This document shows, piece after piece, positions 16,493-24,613 of a stretch of 64,000 nt of DNA. Source of the stretch: Youngiibacter multivorans (GTDB lineage: Bacteria; Bacillota; Clostridia; Clostridiales; Clostridiaceae). The stretch is from the NCBI RefSeq assembly GCF_017873395.1, contig NZ_JAGGKC010000019.1, positions 19,075-83,074 of the forward strand. Direction: 5' to 3'. The position numbers were made by a program, and so were the translations under genes. The notes beneath the pieces were generated by a model, which searched no databases, was not told the origin of the DNA, and saw only the letters and a list, made by a program, of their open reading frames with translations. Each line of letters opens with the position of its first letter. The stretch's first letter is position 1.

Positions 16493-17404
16493 CTATCCCC
16501 TGACCTTCAGTGAGATATCAATTATCCTTGTTATAAGGTCCTTGTAGCTAAGACCGATGCCCTTGGCGCTCTTTGGGAATAGAGATGTCTTGGTCATTCC
16601 TGGAAGTGTGTTGAGCTCCAGGAGGTATGGCTTTCCATCATTAAGTATGAAGTCAACCCTGGCATATACCGAGCACTTCAGTGCCTCGTATGAGCCTTTG
16701 GCAAGTGTATTGACCTCATTCTTTAGCTCTTCAGGAAGCTCTATTATCTCCTCTATTGCCCCGCCTTCCTCGTATTTTGAGGTGAAGTCGAAGAATCCGC
16801 CCTTCTGAGGCTTGATCATGAGTGTCGGAAGGACTTCTCCATCAAGGACTGGTACAGTGATTTCATCACCCTTAAGGAATCTTTCGATCATGACCTCGGT
16901 ATCGTATTTAAGCGCTTCCTCCAGGCCATTCCTTGCTTCTTCATAGCCATCACAAATGAATGTGGCGACTGAGGAGCCTCCGCTGTTCGGCTTCACAACG
17001 ACCCTGGCACCAAGCTCTGCCATTGACTCCTTAGTGAATTCCTCAAGGGACCTTGCTATTATCCAGTCAGCAGTCCTTATTCCCTTCTGCCGGAGGACAG
17101 TCTTTGCAATATCCTTGTCCATGCACATGGAGCTTGCAAGAACTCCGCAGCCTGAATATGGGACTCCAAGGGCTTCAAGCACAGCCTGGACTGTTCCGTC
17201 CTCGCCGTATTTTCCATGAAGTGCAAGGAGTGCAAAATCTAGCCCCTTTGCCTTCTCGAATATGTCATCCCTTGTATCAAGTACGACCTCTACCGGTTCA
17301 AACCTCTCAGTATCAATGTTCGCCAGCATCTCTCTGCCTGACCTAAGCGATATCTCCCTTTCGCTTGATATCCCACCCATCAGTACGCCTATCTTCATCT
17401 TCAT
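16493..17404 (-). CDS. ddl: D-alanine--D-alanine ligase
   Basis: A 303-residue ATP-grasp enzyme that joins two D-alanines for the peptidoglycan stem. Signatures: GGISSEREISLRSG at the N-terminus, GVPYSGCGVLASSMCMDK near 84, VVKPNSGGSS near 135, IERFLKGDEITVPVL near 175, and ARVDFILNDGKPYLLELNTLPG near 250-272. The omega loop FDFTSKYEEGG keeps the Lys-Tyr expected of D-Ala-D-Ala rather than D-Ala-D-Lac ligases. The ATG overlaps the stop of the PAP2 gene (ATGA), so both are one operon. It is not part of a vancomycin-resistance cluster. Confidence 0.96.
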   Translation of the reverse strand: MKMKIGVLMGGISSEREISLRSGREMLANIDTERFEPVEVVLDTRDDIFEKAKGLDFALLALHGKYGEDGTVQAVLEALGVPYSGCGVLASSMCMDKDIAKTVLRQKGIRTADWIIARSLEEFTKESMAELGARVVVKPNSGGSSVATFICDGYEEARNGLEEALKYDTEVMIERFLKGDEITVPVLDGEVLPTLMIKPQKGGFFDFTSKYEEGGAIEEIIELPEELKNEVNTLAKGSYEALKCSVYARVDFILNDGKPYLLELNTLPGMTKTSLFPKSAKGIGLSYKDLITRIIDISLKVRG

Positions 17405-18048
17405 AACTCCATCTCCTGTAAATTGTGTATTCTGTCAAAAATCCAGTCGGAAGCTTTGATTGCTGCAATGCCGTATATTATTCCTCCGAGTATGTCGAGG
17501 ACCACATGCTGCCTTATAAGCACCGTAGATACTATTATAAGCACTGAAACTATTATTGAAAAGACTTTCCAGCCTTTCGAATAGACCAGGCTTCTTAGGA
17601 TTGCAGCACACACCACGAAGGTAACAAGCACATGAATTGAGGGAAAACAGTTGAATGGCTTGTCAAATCCGTAGGTAAACCTGACAAGCGAAAGGAAAAT
17701 CCCATCGCCTGATACATCAGGCCTTGCGACTGTCGACTGGAAGAAATAAAAGGTTATGTAGGAGGACAAATAGCCGATGTCCAGTGCAAGGGCTGCCCTT
17801 TTGAACGTATTTCCATCAAGGAAAAACAGGATCATTCCTCCGATGATAATGAAAGGATACCAGATGTCGTAGAAGATTATGAAGGAAGGCACAAAAGGCA
17901 GCATCCTGTCCAATCCTGTCGACAGATCCAGGATACTTGCAGTGGGTTTGTTGAAAAGAAAATACAGGCTGGCTGAAGCAATTACTGAGAGGAGCAATAA
18001 GACCCTCCCGATGGTGATTCCGTATTTTCCAGTGATTTGCCTGACCAT
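17401..18048 (-). CDS. PAP2 superfamily membrane phosphatase/transferase
   Basis: A 215-residue membrane protein with about six helices. The phosphatase motifs are FNCFPSIHVLVTF (P-S-x-H, about 127) and a degenerate third motif TVLIRQHVVLDILGG (R-x-H-x-x-x-D, about 176). The spacing and long N-terminal part resemble the inositol phosphorylceramide synthase-like branch of PAP2. The substrate may be a lipid phosphate such as undecaprenyl pyrophosphate, which would suit its coupling to ddl, but this is inference. The ATG at 18048 follows GGAGGACAGCAT. Confidence 0.85.
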   Translation of the reverse strand: MVRQITGKYGITIGRVLLLLSVIASASLYFLFNKPTASILDLSTGLDRMLPFVPSFIIFYDIWYPFIIIGGMILFFLDGNTFKRAALALDIGYLSSYITFYFFQSTVARPDVSGDGIFLSLVRFTYGFDKPFNCFPSIHVLVTFVVCAAILRSLVYSKGWKVFSIIVSVLIIVSTVLIRQHVVLDILGGIIYGIAAIKASDWIFDRIHNLQEMEL

Positions 18049-18065
18049 ATGCTGTCCTCCAATAA

Positions 18066-20378
18066 TCAAATATCTGATAGCTCAATCGCTACCCTCTCGC
18101 TGCTTATCTCATAGTTTTCCGTTCCCTCGCCGTCATCGTCTGCCTGTATATCAGGAAGGATAACAGAGAAATCAGAGCCCTTTTCAAGCTCGCTGCTTAC
18201 CTCACAGCGTCCTCCCATTATGTCAACAAGCTTGTCTACGATCGAAAGTCCGATTCCGGTTCCTTCATGGTCCCTTGTTGTCGACTTGTTTACCTGTATG
18301 AACCTGTCGAAGATGTCCTTCAGTTTGTCTGAAGGTATTCCAATTCCTGTGTCGCTTACGCTGATCCTTACTTCACTGTCCTGCTCCGACAGCATTACCT
18401 TTATCTCCCCACCCTGTGGAGTGAACTTGATTGCATTGGACAAAAGGTTCAGAACAACCCTTTCAAGGCTGTCCTTGTCGAGGGCAATGTGCTTCTCTTC
18501 AAATTCGGTGTCGAATATCAGCTCAATACCCCTGCTTGAAGCGTACGGGACGACGGAAGTTACCGTGTCTTCAACCAGTCTTACGATATCCATGTTGAGG
18601 AGCCTTATGTTATAGAACTTCGCATCGAACTTGGTTGAGTCCAGGATGTTGTTTACAAGCTTCAGGAGCCTGTAGGAGTTCTGCCTTATGATCGACTTGT
18701 ACTCAGCAAGCTTTTCCTCGTTGTTCCTATGGAGTTCCATGACCTCAAGTGCAGAGAAGATTACGTTTATCGGTGTCCTCAGCTCATGGGAAATATTGGC
18801 AAAGAATTCATTCTTGACCTTCTCATGCTCCTGAGCCTGATAAAGCCTTCTGAGGTTGTCCTCGTTCTCGATCCTCAGCTCATCAAGCTTCTTTGCATTA
18901 GTGATATTCCTCAGGAATACAAGGATCTGCTTGGCCTTGCCGTCAACCTTGATAAGCCTGAAATTAGGCTCCACATATGTGACCTTGCCGTTTTCGCCAT
19001 AGATCTTGTAGGTGTCAAGCTTGATTATGTCATCGGCATATATTGTCTTAGCCAGTTTCTCAAGGCTGAAGTTGCCCTGTGTCTCAAACAGCTTCTTTGT
19101 GATATCATCACCCAGGTTCCTTCTCTTGACCTCGTCAAACTCCGTGTATATGGCGTCATTGGCCTCAAGGATCTTTCCGTTCTCAATGTCGTATACGAAT
19201 ATGAAATCGGGGATCAGGTTGAAGAACGACCTGTACTTGTTCTCAGATTTCGCAAGGGATTCCTGCATCACCCTGAAGGAAGTGACGTCCTTGGCATTTA
19301 TGCAGAATACATTCTCATCCTCTGATGGTATGTATACGACGTCAAGCTCGAGTATGTGCTGCTTCCCCTCCAGGTCAATCTGTATGCTCGATGAGTAGTT
19401 CTTCCTTTCCTTTATCCGCTTTGCCTTCTCAATAAGATAATCTCTCAGTTCCGCTTGCAGCTCCTTGCCGGAATTGCCGAAATATGACCTGTATTTCGGG
19501 TTTGAATATACGATCTCAAACCTGTCGTTCACGAAGACCGATATGAGGTCGTTGTATTCCGCAGACTTGAAGAACATGAAGAGGTTCTTCTTGAGTATAT
19601 CGGACTTGTTGATGACCCTGTCCTTCTCCGCTATGCTCGCCATAAGCGTCACCAGAGTCGAGAGAATGGGAAGCGAAAAGGAGAATGTCTCAAAAACCTG
19701 GGCCGTCAGGTAGTACGGCGCATAGATCCTGTAGTAGAACAGGCTGTAGTAAACCTGTGAAAGGCTATAGAATATTGAACCCACAACAAAGAGAGAGTTG
19801 AAGAGGTTCTGCTTTGTTTCCTTGGTGTTATAGTACATGAAGCCGAAAACGGGTATTGTCGCGAGTATGAATGCTTCAATATAAGGCGCTGCAGCAGACG
19901 TGTAGTATATCTCCTGGATGATTCCCATTCTTACAGCAAGTGTATTCAGGAACAGTATTGACATGCCTATTGCGAAAAGCACAACGAATTCCCAGCTCTT
20001 CAGCGTCCTGTCAGTATTCTCCATGACCAGCATGAACATTGAAAATAGTATAAGCACCAGAAAAAGGCCTTTGAAATTGACATTTATTTCCCTGTTTATA
20101 ATAAAAAGGTTGTTGCCATACTCAAGGATTCCTCCACCGAAGAGAACAGTGGCAAGCACCAGTGAGTATTTCTTCCTCATTGATATGGCATATGTGAGTA
20201 TGCACAGTGCGGAAACAACTGAAAGCGTCAGCATGATGACATCCAGGCTCTCGCTCTGCATCACAGGAAAAACTGCAAGATAAACATCCACCGCCTTCCT
20301 TATGCCAAGGGCAAGGAATGCGGAGGATATAAGAACGAGGAGTGAATTTTTAAACTTTCTCTTTGCGTTCTCGCTCAT
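18066..20378 (-). CDS. Membrane PAS sensor histidine kinase
   Basis: A 770-residue hybrid-free sensor kinase. Residues 1-265 hold about seven membrane helices, probably a MASE3-type input domain. Two PAS-like domains follow (about 280-380 and 390-500), then HisKA with NISHELRTPINVIFSALEV (His near 530) and HATPase_c with the N box NAIKFTPQGG, DTGIGIPSDKLKDIFDRF and GTGIGLSIVDKLV. No response regulator is adjacent, so it is an orphan kinase. The start at MSENAKRKFKN has only a weak ribosome site (GCAAG) eight bases after the nth stop; a frame extension overlapping nth exists but is less sensible. A PAP2 gene begins 18 bases downstream. Confidence 0.9.
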   Translation of the reverse strand: MSENAKRKFKNSLLVLISSAFLALGIRKAVDVYLAVFPVMQSESLDVIMLTLSVVSALCILTYAISMRKKYSLVLATVLFGGGILEYGNNLFIINREINVNFKGLFLVLILFSMFMLVMENTDRTLKSWEFVVLFAIGMSILFLNTLAVRMGIIQEIYYTSAAAPYIEAFILATIPVFGFMYYNTKETKQNLFNSLFVVGSIFYSLSQVYYSLFYYRIYAPYYLTAQVFETFSFSLPILSTLVTLMASIAEKDRVINKSDILKKNLFMFFKSAEYNDLISVFVNDRFEIVYSNPKYRSYFGNSGKELQAELRDYLIEKAKRIKERKNYSSSIQIDLEGKQHILELDVVYIPSEDENVFCINAKDVTSFRVMQESLAKSENKYRSFFNLIPDFIFVYDIENGKILEANDAIYTEFDEVKRRNLGDDITKKLFETQGNFSLEKLAKTIYADDIIKLDTYKIYGENGKVTYVEPNFRLIKVDGKAKQILVFLRNITNAKKLDELRIENEDNLRRLYQAQEHEKVKNEFFANISHELRTPINVIFSALEVMELHRNNEEKLAEYKSIIRQNSYRLLKLVNNILDSTKFDAKFYNIRLLNMDIVRLVEDTVTSVVPYASSRGIELIFDTEFEEKHIALDKDSLERVVLNLLSNAIKFTPQGGEIKVMLSEQDSEVRISVSDTGIGIPSDKLKDIFDRFIQVNKSTTRDHEGTGIGLSIVDKLVDIMGGRCEVSSELEKGSDFSVILPDIQADDDGEGTENYEISSERVAIELSDI

Positions 20379-20386
20379 TTTTCTTG

Positions 20387-21031
20387 CTAAGAAGCAGAAA
20401 TGCCTCCATTCTCCTTGTAGTAGTCGCAATGAAGCTTAAGAGGACACTCGCTGCACTGAGGTTTCCTCGCATGGCACAGCCTTCTTCCATGGAAGATAAG
20501 CATGTGGTGTGCCTTCGTCCATACCTTCCTGTCCAGGCTCTTCATAAGCGCTTCTTCTGTCTTTTCGGGGGTCTTTTCCTTTGCCAGGCCAAGCCTGTTC
20601 GAGACCCTGAACACATGAGTGTCGACGGCTATTGCAGGTATGTCAAAGCAGTTTGACATGACGACATTCGCAGTCTTTCTTCCTACACCTGGAAGCCTTG
20701 TCAGCTCCTCCATGGTCTTTGGTACTTCACCGCCGAACTCATCCTGGAGCATCGAGAAGAGTCCCATCAGGTTCTTTGCCTTGCTCTTGTAGAGGCCGAT
20801 TACCCTGATATGTTCTTCAAGCTCATCCTGAGTTATCTCAAGAAAATCCACAAGGGTCCCGTATTTCTCAAAAAGTACCTTGGTCACCTCATTGACCTTC
20901 TTGTCAGTGGTCTGAGCCGAGAGCACTGTAGCGACAAGAAGCTGGAATGGAGTTCCATGGTCCAGCTCGCATTTTGCGTCCGGATAGGTCCTCTCCAGTA
21001 TTTCAATGATCTCCCTGTTCTTCTTTTTCAT
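20387..21031 (-). CDS. nth: Endonuclease III
   Basis: A 214-residue DNA glycosylase/AP lyase that removes oxidised pyrimidines. The helix-hairpin-helix LTRLPGVGRKTANVV carries the catalytic Lys near 120, the catalytic Asp lies in AVDTHVFRVSNRLG near 138, and the C-terminal iron-sulphur loop has the spacing C-x6-C-x2-C-x5-C in LCHARKPQCSECPLKLHC. Length is normal. It lies between plsC and the sensor kinase gene with short gaps, likely one transcript from plsC onward. Confidence 0.97.
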   Translation of the reverse strand: MKKKNREIIEILERTYPDAKCELDHGTPFQLLVATVLSAQTTDKKVNEVTKVLFEKYGTLVDFLEITQDELEEHIRVIGLYKSKAKNLMGLFSMLQDEFGGEVPKTMEELTRLPGVGRKTANVVMSNCFDIPAIAVDTHVFRVSNRLGLAKEKTPEKTEEALMKSLDRKVWTKAHHMLIFHGRRLCHARKPQCSECPLKLHCDYYKENGGISAS

Positions 21032-21051
21032 AAGTCACAAAATCCCTTTCT

Positions 21052-21753
21052 TCAGGCGTAAATACCTCTGTACTCTTTTGGAAGCATCCTGGCTATGCTC
21101 ATCATGATCGCATCCATGGAACGCTTCTCGAAGTCCTCCTTGGATTCATCCTGAAGCTTCAGCGGAAGGTTGAAGGGGTTGCCTATGACAAGGCTTATGT
21201 TCCCCTTGTGGACCTTCTCAGCTCCCATTTCCCCCTCCGGATTTATCGGAAGAACCTTGTCTGTTCCGGTGAGAGCCATGGGCACTATGGGAACTCCCGA
21301 AAGCCTTGCTATGAGAAGTATCCCACGCTTGCCTTCCTGGAGCGAATATGACCTTGACCTTGTACCTTCCGGGAAAATCATGATTGATTCCCCTGACTTC
21401 AGGTGACCGAGCATTGCCTTCATCGCTTCCTTGTCAGGTGAATTGGGCTTGATGTCAACGCTCTTGAAAAGATTCTTGAACAGTGATGTCAGCGAAACGT
21501 TGTCCAGCTTCATTCCCGCTACAAAATAAGGGTCCTGTCTTTTGAGAACCCGCCTTATGACAGGTCCGTCAAGGTTTGAAAGATGGTTGCAGACGAATAT
21601 TGCCGGCACCCCTGGTTCCGGCAGGTTCTCAGCTCCTGATACGTTAATTGGAGCAATCTTCGTGAATACGTGGTCCAGCACCTTCTCTGCGGCGAATTTC
21701 TGGACTTTGGGCGGAAGTATCATGGCGGTCTTTAACAGTAAATCTCTGAACAT
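21052..21753 (-). CDS. plsC: 1-acyl-sn-glycerol-3-phosphate acyltransferase
   Basis: A 233-residue membrane-associated acyltransferase that makes phosphatidic acid from lysophosphatidic acid. The catalytic H-x4-D is NHLSNLDGP near residue 73, and the acceptor-binding motif is FPEGTRSR near 145. The ATG at 21753 was chosen because AGGGG lies seven bases upstream; two earlier in-frame ATGs are too close to it. It sits 20 bases before nth and 26 after queG, in one direction, forming a likely queG-plsC-nth-kinase transcript. Confidence 0.92.
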   Translation of the reverse strand: MFRDLLLKTAMILPPKVQKFAAEKVLDHVFTKIAPINVSGAENLPEPGVPAIFVCNHLSNLDGPVIRRVLKRQDPYFVAGMKLDNVSLTSLFKNLFKSVDIKPNSPDKEAMKAMLGHLKSGESIMIFPEGTRSRSYSLQEGKRGILLIARLSGVPIVPMALTGTDKVLPINPEGEMGAEKVHKGNISLVIGNPFNLPLKLQDESKEDFEKRSMDAIMMSIARMLPKEYRGIYA

Positions 21754-21779
21754 ATGCATACCCCTCATAGTGAACTTAA

Positions 21780-22760
21780 TTATAATTTATATTTCTTCAG
21801 AAGTCTTTCCCGGATATCCTTCAGGTACTCGGTATCCGCAAATTCCTCCCGGATTTCCATTCCCTTCGAAGCCAATGCTATCATTGCATTCCTTTTAAGC
21901 AGCTTCTTACCTCTCCAGCCAGATGAAGTTGACTTATATTTTTTAAATAACCCGTTGTCCATGGCCACGATCTCATTGATGTCAGGATCCCGCATGTAAG
22001 GTAATGGGTGGAAATCAGCAAAATGTGACCTCTGTGCATACTTGTTCAAAGGACACACCCTCTGGCAGGTGTCGCAGCCGAAGAGCCTCCCCTTGAAAAG
22101 GTCGAAATCCTCATCCCTTACCTTCTTGTCCTGGGTTATATACGACATGCATCGTTTCGAATCGTAGTATTCTCCTTGAAGTATGGATGTAGGGCATGCC
22201 CTCTGGCAGATGTCGCAATCCCCACATATGGAGTGGGCAATTGCATCCTCAGGCGGCTTTTCTTCGGTTTCCGTCTCCCAGTCTGTCAGAATCTCGCCGA
22301 GGAACACATACGAGCCGTAAGTCCTTGTTATCAGCATATGGTTCTTCCCAATGGAACCAGTCCCGGCCATGTGCGCTATAAGCCTTTCAGGAAGAGCGTT
22401 GTCGTCACAGAAGACCTCCGATCTGAAGCCATGTCCTTCAAGCACAGAGGATACCTCAGAAAGTATTTCTCTTACGACAGCATGATAATCCTTTCCCTGG
22501 GAGTACAGTGAAAAGTACGCCCCTTTGGCAATATAGGAATCATAGAAGTAAGGTATGGCAAAGCTTATAACTGTCTTTACCCATGGAAGCCCTAAAGTCA
22601 GGTCAATCCTCATATCAGCATCAGATTCCTCGAAGGTGTTCGAAAGCTTCCTGCGGTCACGTTCAATGAAGTATTCCTTGGATTCCTCAAGCCTTCTCGC
22701 CTTTATAAATCCGTAATGCTCCAGTCCCAGCTCTCTTATCCTGTCATGGAGTTCCTTCAT
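21780..22760 (-). CDS. queG: Epoxyqueuosine reductase
   Basis: A 326-residue cobalamin- and iron-sulphur-dependent enzyme that makes the last step of queuosine synthesis in tRNA. Two ferredoxin clusters are visible: CGDCDICQRACPTSIL near 190 and CDTCQRVCPLN near 240. The N-terminus MKELHDRIRELGLEHYGF is typical, and AAGGAGGTG precedes this ATG; a longer frame of 27 more codons lacks support. The gene is somewhat shorter than E. coli QueG because the C-terminal HEAT-like part is small, as is common in Firmicutes. Confidence 0.92.
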   Translation of the reverse strand: MKELHDRIRELGLEHYGFIKARRLEESKEYFIERDRRKLSNTFEESDADMRIDLTLGLPWVKTVISFAIPYFYDSYIAKGAYFSLYSQGKDYHAVVREILSEVSSVLEGHGFRSEVFCDDNALPERLIAHMAGTGSIGKNHMLITRTYGSYVFLGEILTDWETETEEKPPEDAIAHSICGDCDICQRACPTSILQGEYYDSKRCMSYITQDKKVRDEDFDLFKGRLFGCDTCQRVCPLNKYAQRSHFADFHPLPYMRDPDINEIVAMDNGLFKKYKSTSSGWRGKKLLKRNAMIALASKGMEIREEFADTEYLKDIRERLLKKYKL

Positions 22761-22818
22761 GCCGCACCTCCTTAATCGCTTACACTCATTATAACCAAAA
22801 GTACCCGAAAATGACACA

Positions 22819-22839
22819 GTCCCGCCAAAGTAGCGGGAC
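22819..22839 (-). terminator. Stem-loop after cysE
   Basis: Perfect seven-base GC-rich stem 22819-22825 with 22833-22839 on the minus strand, followed by TGTGTCATTTTC. Weak terminator call. A second small palindrome (near 22872-22886) lies closer to cysE. Confidence 0.5.
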
Positions 22840-22890
22840 AAAGGTTCCGCGTCATAGGCAGGACAGGGGTTCCATAATAATGGAATATGC

Positions 22891-23451
22891 TCATATGTAG
22901 TTGTAGTAGTAAACCTTCAGGTTCGGATCGTCCTTCTTTTTCTTTATAAGGATCTTTGCCGGGATGCCAACGGCTGTTGCACCCTCAGGCACCTCGTGGA
23001 GAACTACGGCATTAGAGCCGATTTTTGCGTTATCCCTCACCTTTATGGGTCCGAGAACCTTGGCTCCGGCACCAATAATTACATTATTGCCTATGTCCGG
23101 ATGCCTCTTTTTTTCAAGGGTCGAAACTCCGCCGAGAGTAACCCCATGGTAGATCACACAGTCGTCACCGACCGTAGCCGTCTCGCCAATGACAACACCC
23201 ATCCCGTGGTCAATCAGCAGCCTTCTCCCGATCTTTGCACCTGGGTGAATTTCGATTCCCGTCAGGAACCTTGCAGTCTGACTGAAGAACCTCGCAAGGA
23301 AAAACCATTTGTGCCTGTAAAGGCAATGAGCCATCCTGTGCCAGATAAGGGCGTGTATGCACGGATAAAGGAAAAGCACCTCGATGACGCTTCTCGCAGC
23401 CGGATCTTTCTTAACTATGTTCCTTGCATCCTCCATGATGGACTTCAACAT
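22891..23451 (-). CDS. cysE: Serine O-acetyltransferase
   Basis: A 186-residue left-handed beta-helix enzyme that acetylates L-serine with acetyl-CoA to give O-acetylserine. Family marks are IEIHPGAKIGRRLLIDHGMG near 70-88, GETATVGDDCVIYHGVTLGG, and hexapeptide repeats up to VGIPAKIL. The short N-terminal part matches the Firmicute class. ATG 23451 has GAGGGTG six bases upstream; a GTG nine bases earlier lies inside that site. It follows cysK by about 30 bases, so the two form the cysteine-synthesis operon. Confidence 0.94.
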   Translation of the reverse strand: MLKSIMEDARNIVKKDPAARSVIEVLFLYPCIHALIWHRMAHCLYRHKWFFLARFFSQTARFLTGIEIHPGAKIGRRLLIDHGMGVVIGETATVGDDCVIYHGVTLGGVSTLEKKRHPDIGNNVIIGAGAKVLGPIKVRDNAKIGSNAVVLHEVPEGATAVGIPAKILIKKKKDDPNLKVYYYNYI

Positions 23452-23481
23452 TTGTTTCACCCTCTAATTAAGCCTTACGAA

Positions 23482-24396
23482 TCAGTCGTATAGCCCCATG
23501 CTTATGTATTTTTCGCCTCCGTCAGGAGCGACAGTCACAACCTTCCTGCCTTTTCCGAGCCTCCTCGCAACCTCTAGGGCTGCAAAGATATTGGCTCCTG
23601 AGGATATGCCAACGAGTACGCCTTCCTTCTGGGAAAACTCCTTGGCAACCTGGAAGGCATCCTCATCCCTGACCTTTATGACCTCACTGACATTTTTTCC
23701 ATGATAGTTTTCAGGAACGAAGCCTGCTCCTATTCCCTGTATCTTGTGGGGACCTGCCTGACCGCCTGATATTACCGGAGAGTTAACCGGCTCAACTGCA
23801 ACAATCAGAACATCGCCCTTTCTCTCGGTTATGTATGAGGCCACTCCAGTGATCGTCCCTCCGGTTCCTACTCCTGCAACGAATGCATCGAGGTCCGGAA
23901 GGTCATCGAATATCTCTTTTCCGGTTGTCCTGTAATGTATTTCAGGATTTGCGGCATTTTCGAACTGCTGTGGTACAAAAGCGATTTCTCCAAGGTCTGA
24001 TTTCAGGAGCAGCGCCTTCTCAATTGCGCCCTTCATGCCCTTTGCCCCTTCGGTAAGAACAAGCTCTGCACCATACGCCTTGATGAGGCTTCTTCTTTCG
24101 AGGCTCATTGTTTCAGGCATTACGATGACCACCCTGTATCCCTTGGCCTTTCCAAGCATGGCAAGCGCTATACCTGTATTTCCGCTGGTAGGCTCGATTA
24201 TTATGGAGCCAGCTTTCAGCTTTCCTTCCTTCTCCGCAGCCTCTATCATTCCAAGGGCCGTCCTGTCCTTTATACTTCCGCCCGGATTGTACTTTTCAAG
24301 CTTAACGTAAACATCAGCCCTCTTGCCGTCATCAAATGATGAGACCTTCAGAAGAGGCGTATTTCCTACAAGCTCCATTACGCTTCCATATATCAT
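23482..24396 (-). CDS. cysK: Cysteine synthase
   Basis: A 304-residue PLP enzyme that makes cysteine from O-acetylserine and sulphide. The PLP lysine is in NPGGSIKDRTA near residue 43, the substrate loop PTSGNTGIALAM near 68, the phosphate-binding GTGGTITG near 174, and a SSGAN motif near 263. The C-terminus ends EKYISMGLYD, close to the D-Y-I end with which CysE docks. It is the first gene of the cysK-cysE operon, with a strong promoter and a palindromic operator upstream, which points to repression by a cysteine-sensing regulator. Confidence 0.95.
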   Translation of the reverse strand: MIYGSVMELVGNTPLLKVSSFDDGKRADVYVKLEKYNPGGSIKDRTALGMIEAAEKEGKLKAGSIIIEPTSGNTGIALAMLGKAKGYRVVIVMPETMSLERRSLIKAYGAELVLTEGAKGMKGAIEKALLLKSDLGEIAFVPQQFENAANPEIHYRTTGKEIFDDLPDLDAFVAGVGTGGTITGVASYITERKGDVLIVAVEPVNSPVISGGQAGPHKIQGIGAGFVPENYHGKNVSEVIKVRDEDAFQVAKEFSQKEGVLVGISSGANIFAALEVARRLGKGRKVVTVAPDGGEKYISMGLYD

Positions 24397-24444
24397 GCCA
24401 TTATTCCTTTCGGGTCATGCCCCAATTATTTCCTAGTAAAACAG

Positions 24445-24490
24445 TAGGAATTCTTATTCCTATTATCCTAAAGCCGGGCTTCTTTGTCAA
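24445..24490 (-). promoter_or_regulatory. cysK promoter with palindromic operator
   Basis: On the minus strand: TTGACA (24490-24485), 17-base spacer, GATAAT (24467-24462). A perfect palindrome TAGGAAT-tctt-ATTCCTA (24445-24462) touches the -10, and a further TTCCTA half-site lies at about 24430-24435. The position is that of a repressor site; a CymR-type Rrf2 regulator is a candidate by pathway, not proven. Confidence 0.75.
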
Positions 24491-24569
24491 CTGCGACCTT
24501 CCTTGTCAGTAATCTGGCAAAGTTTTGAAAAATGCTAACAGTCCCTCATGCTGATTTATTAAATTGCAA

Positions 24570-24599
24570 GGCAGCCGGTGGTTCATCCAGCCGGCTGCC
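24570..24599 (-). terminator. Stem-loop after the MgtE-N/CBS gene
   Basis: Perfect nine-base GC-rich stem 24570-24578 with 24591-24599, followed on the minus strand by TTGCAATTT. A probable terminator with a poor T tract. Confidence 0.6.
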
Positions 24600-24613
24600 G
24601 TATTGCCTGTCAG

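Noticed and set aside
11867..17404. VanW-type gene and ddl in the same region as a vancomycin-resistance cluster
   Set aside because: They are separated by the peptidase and AbiE genes and lie on different transcripts. There is no vanH, vanA/B, vanX or vanY, and the ligase has the Lys-Tyr omega loop of normal D-Ala-D-Ala enzymes.
18729..19325. 198-codon plus-strand frame opposite the sensor kinase
   Set aside because: It mirrors the conserved PAS and HisKA coding sequence and has no independent support.
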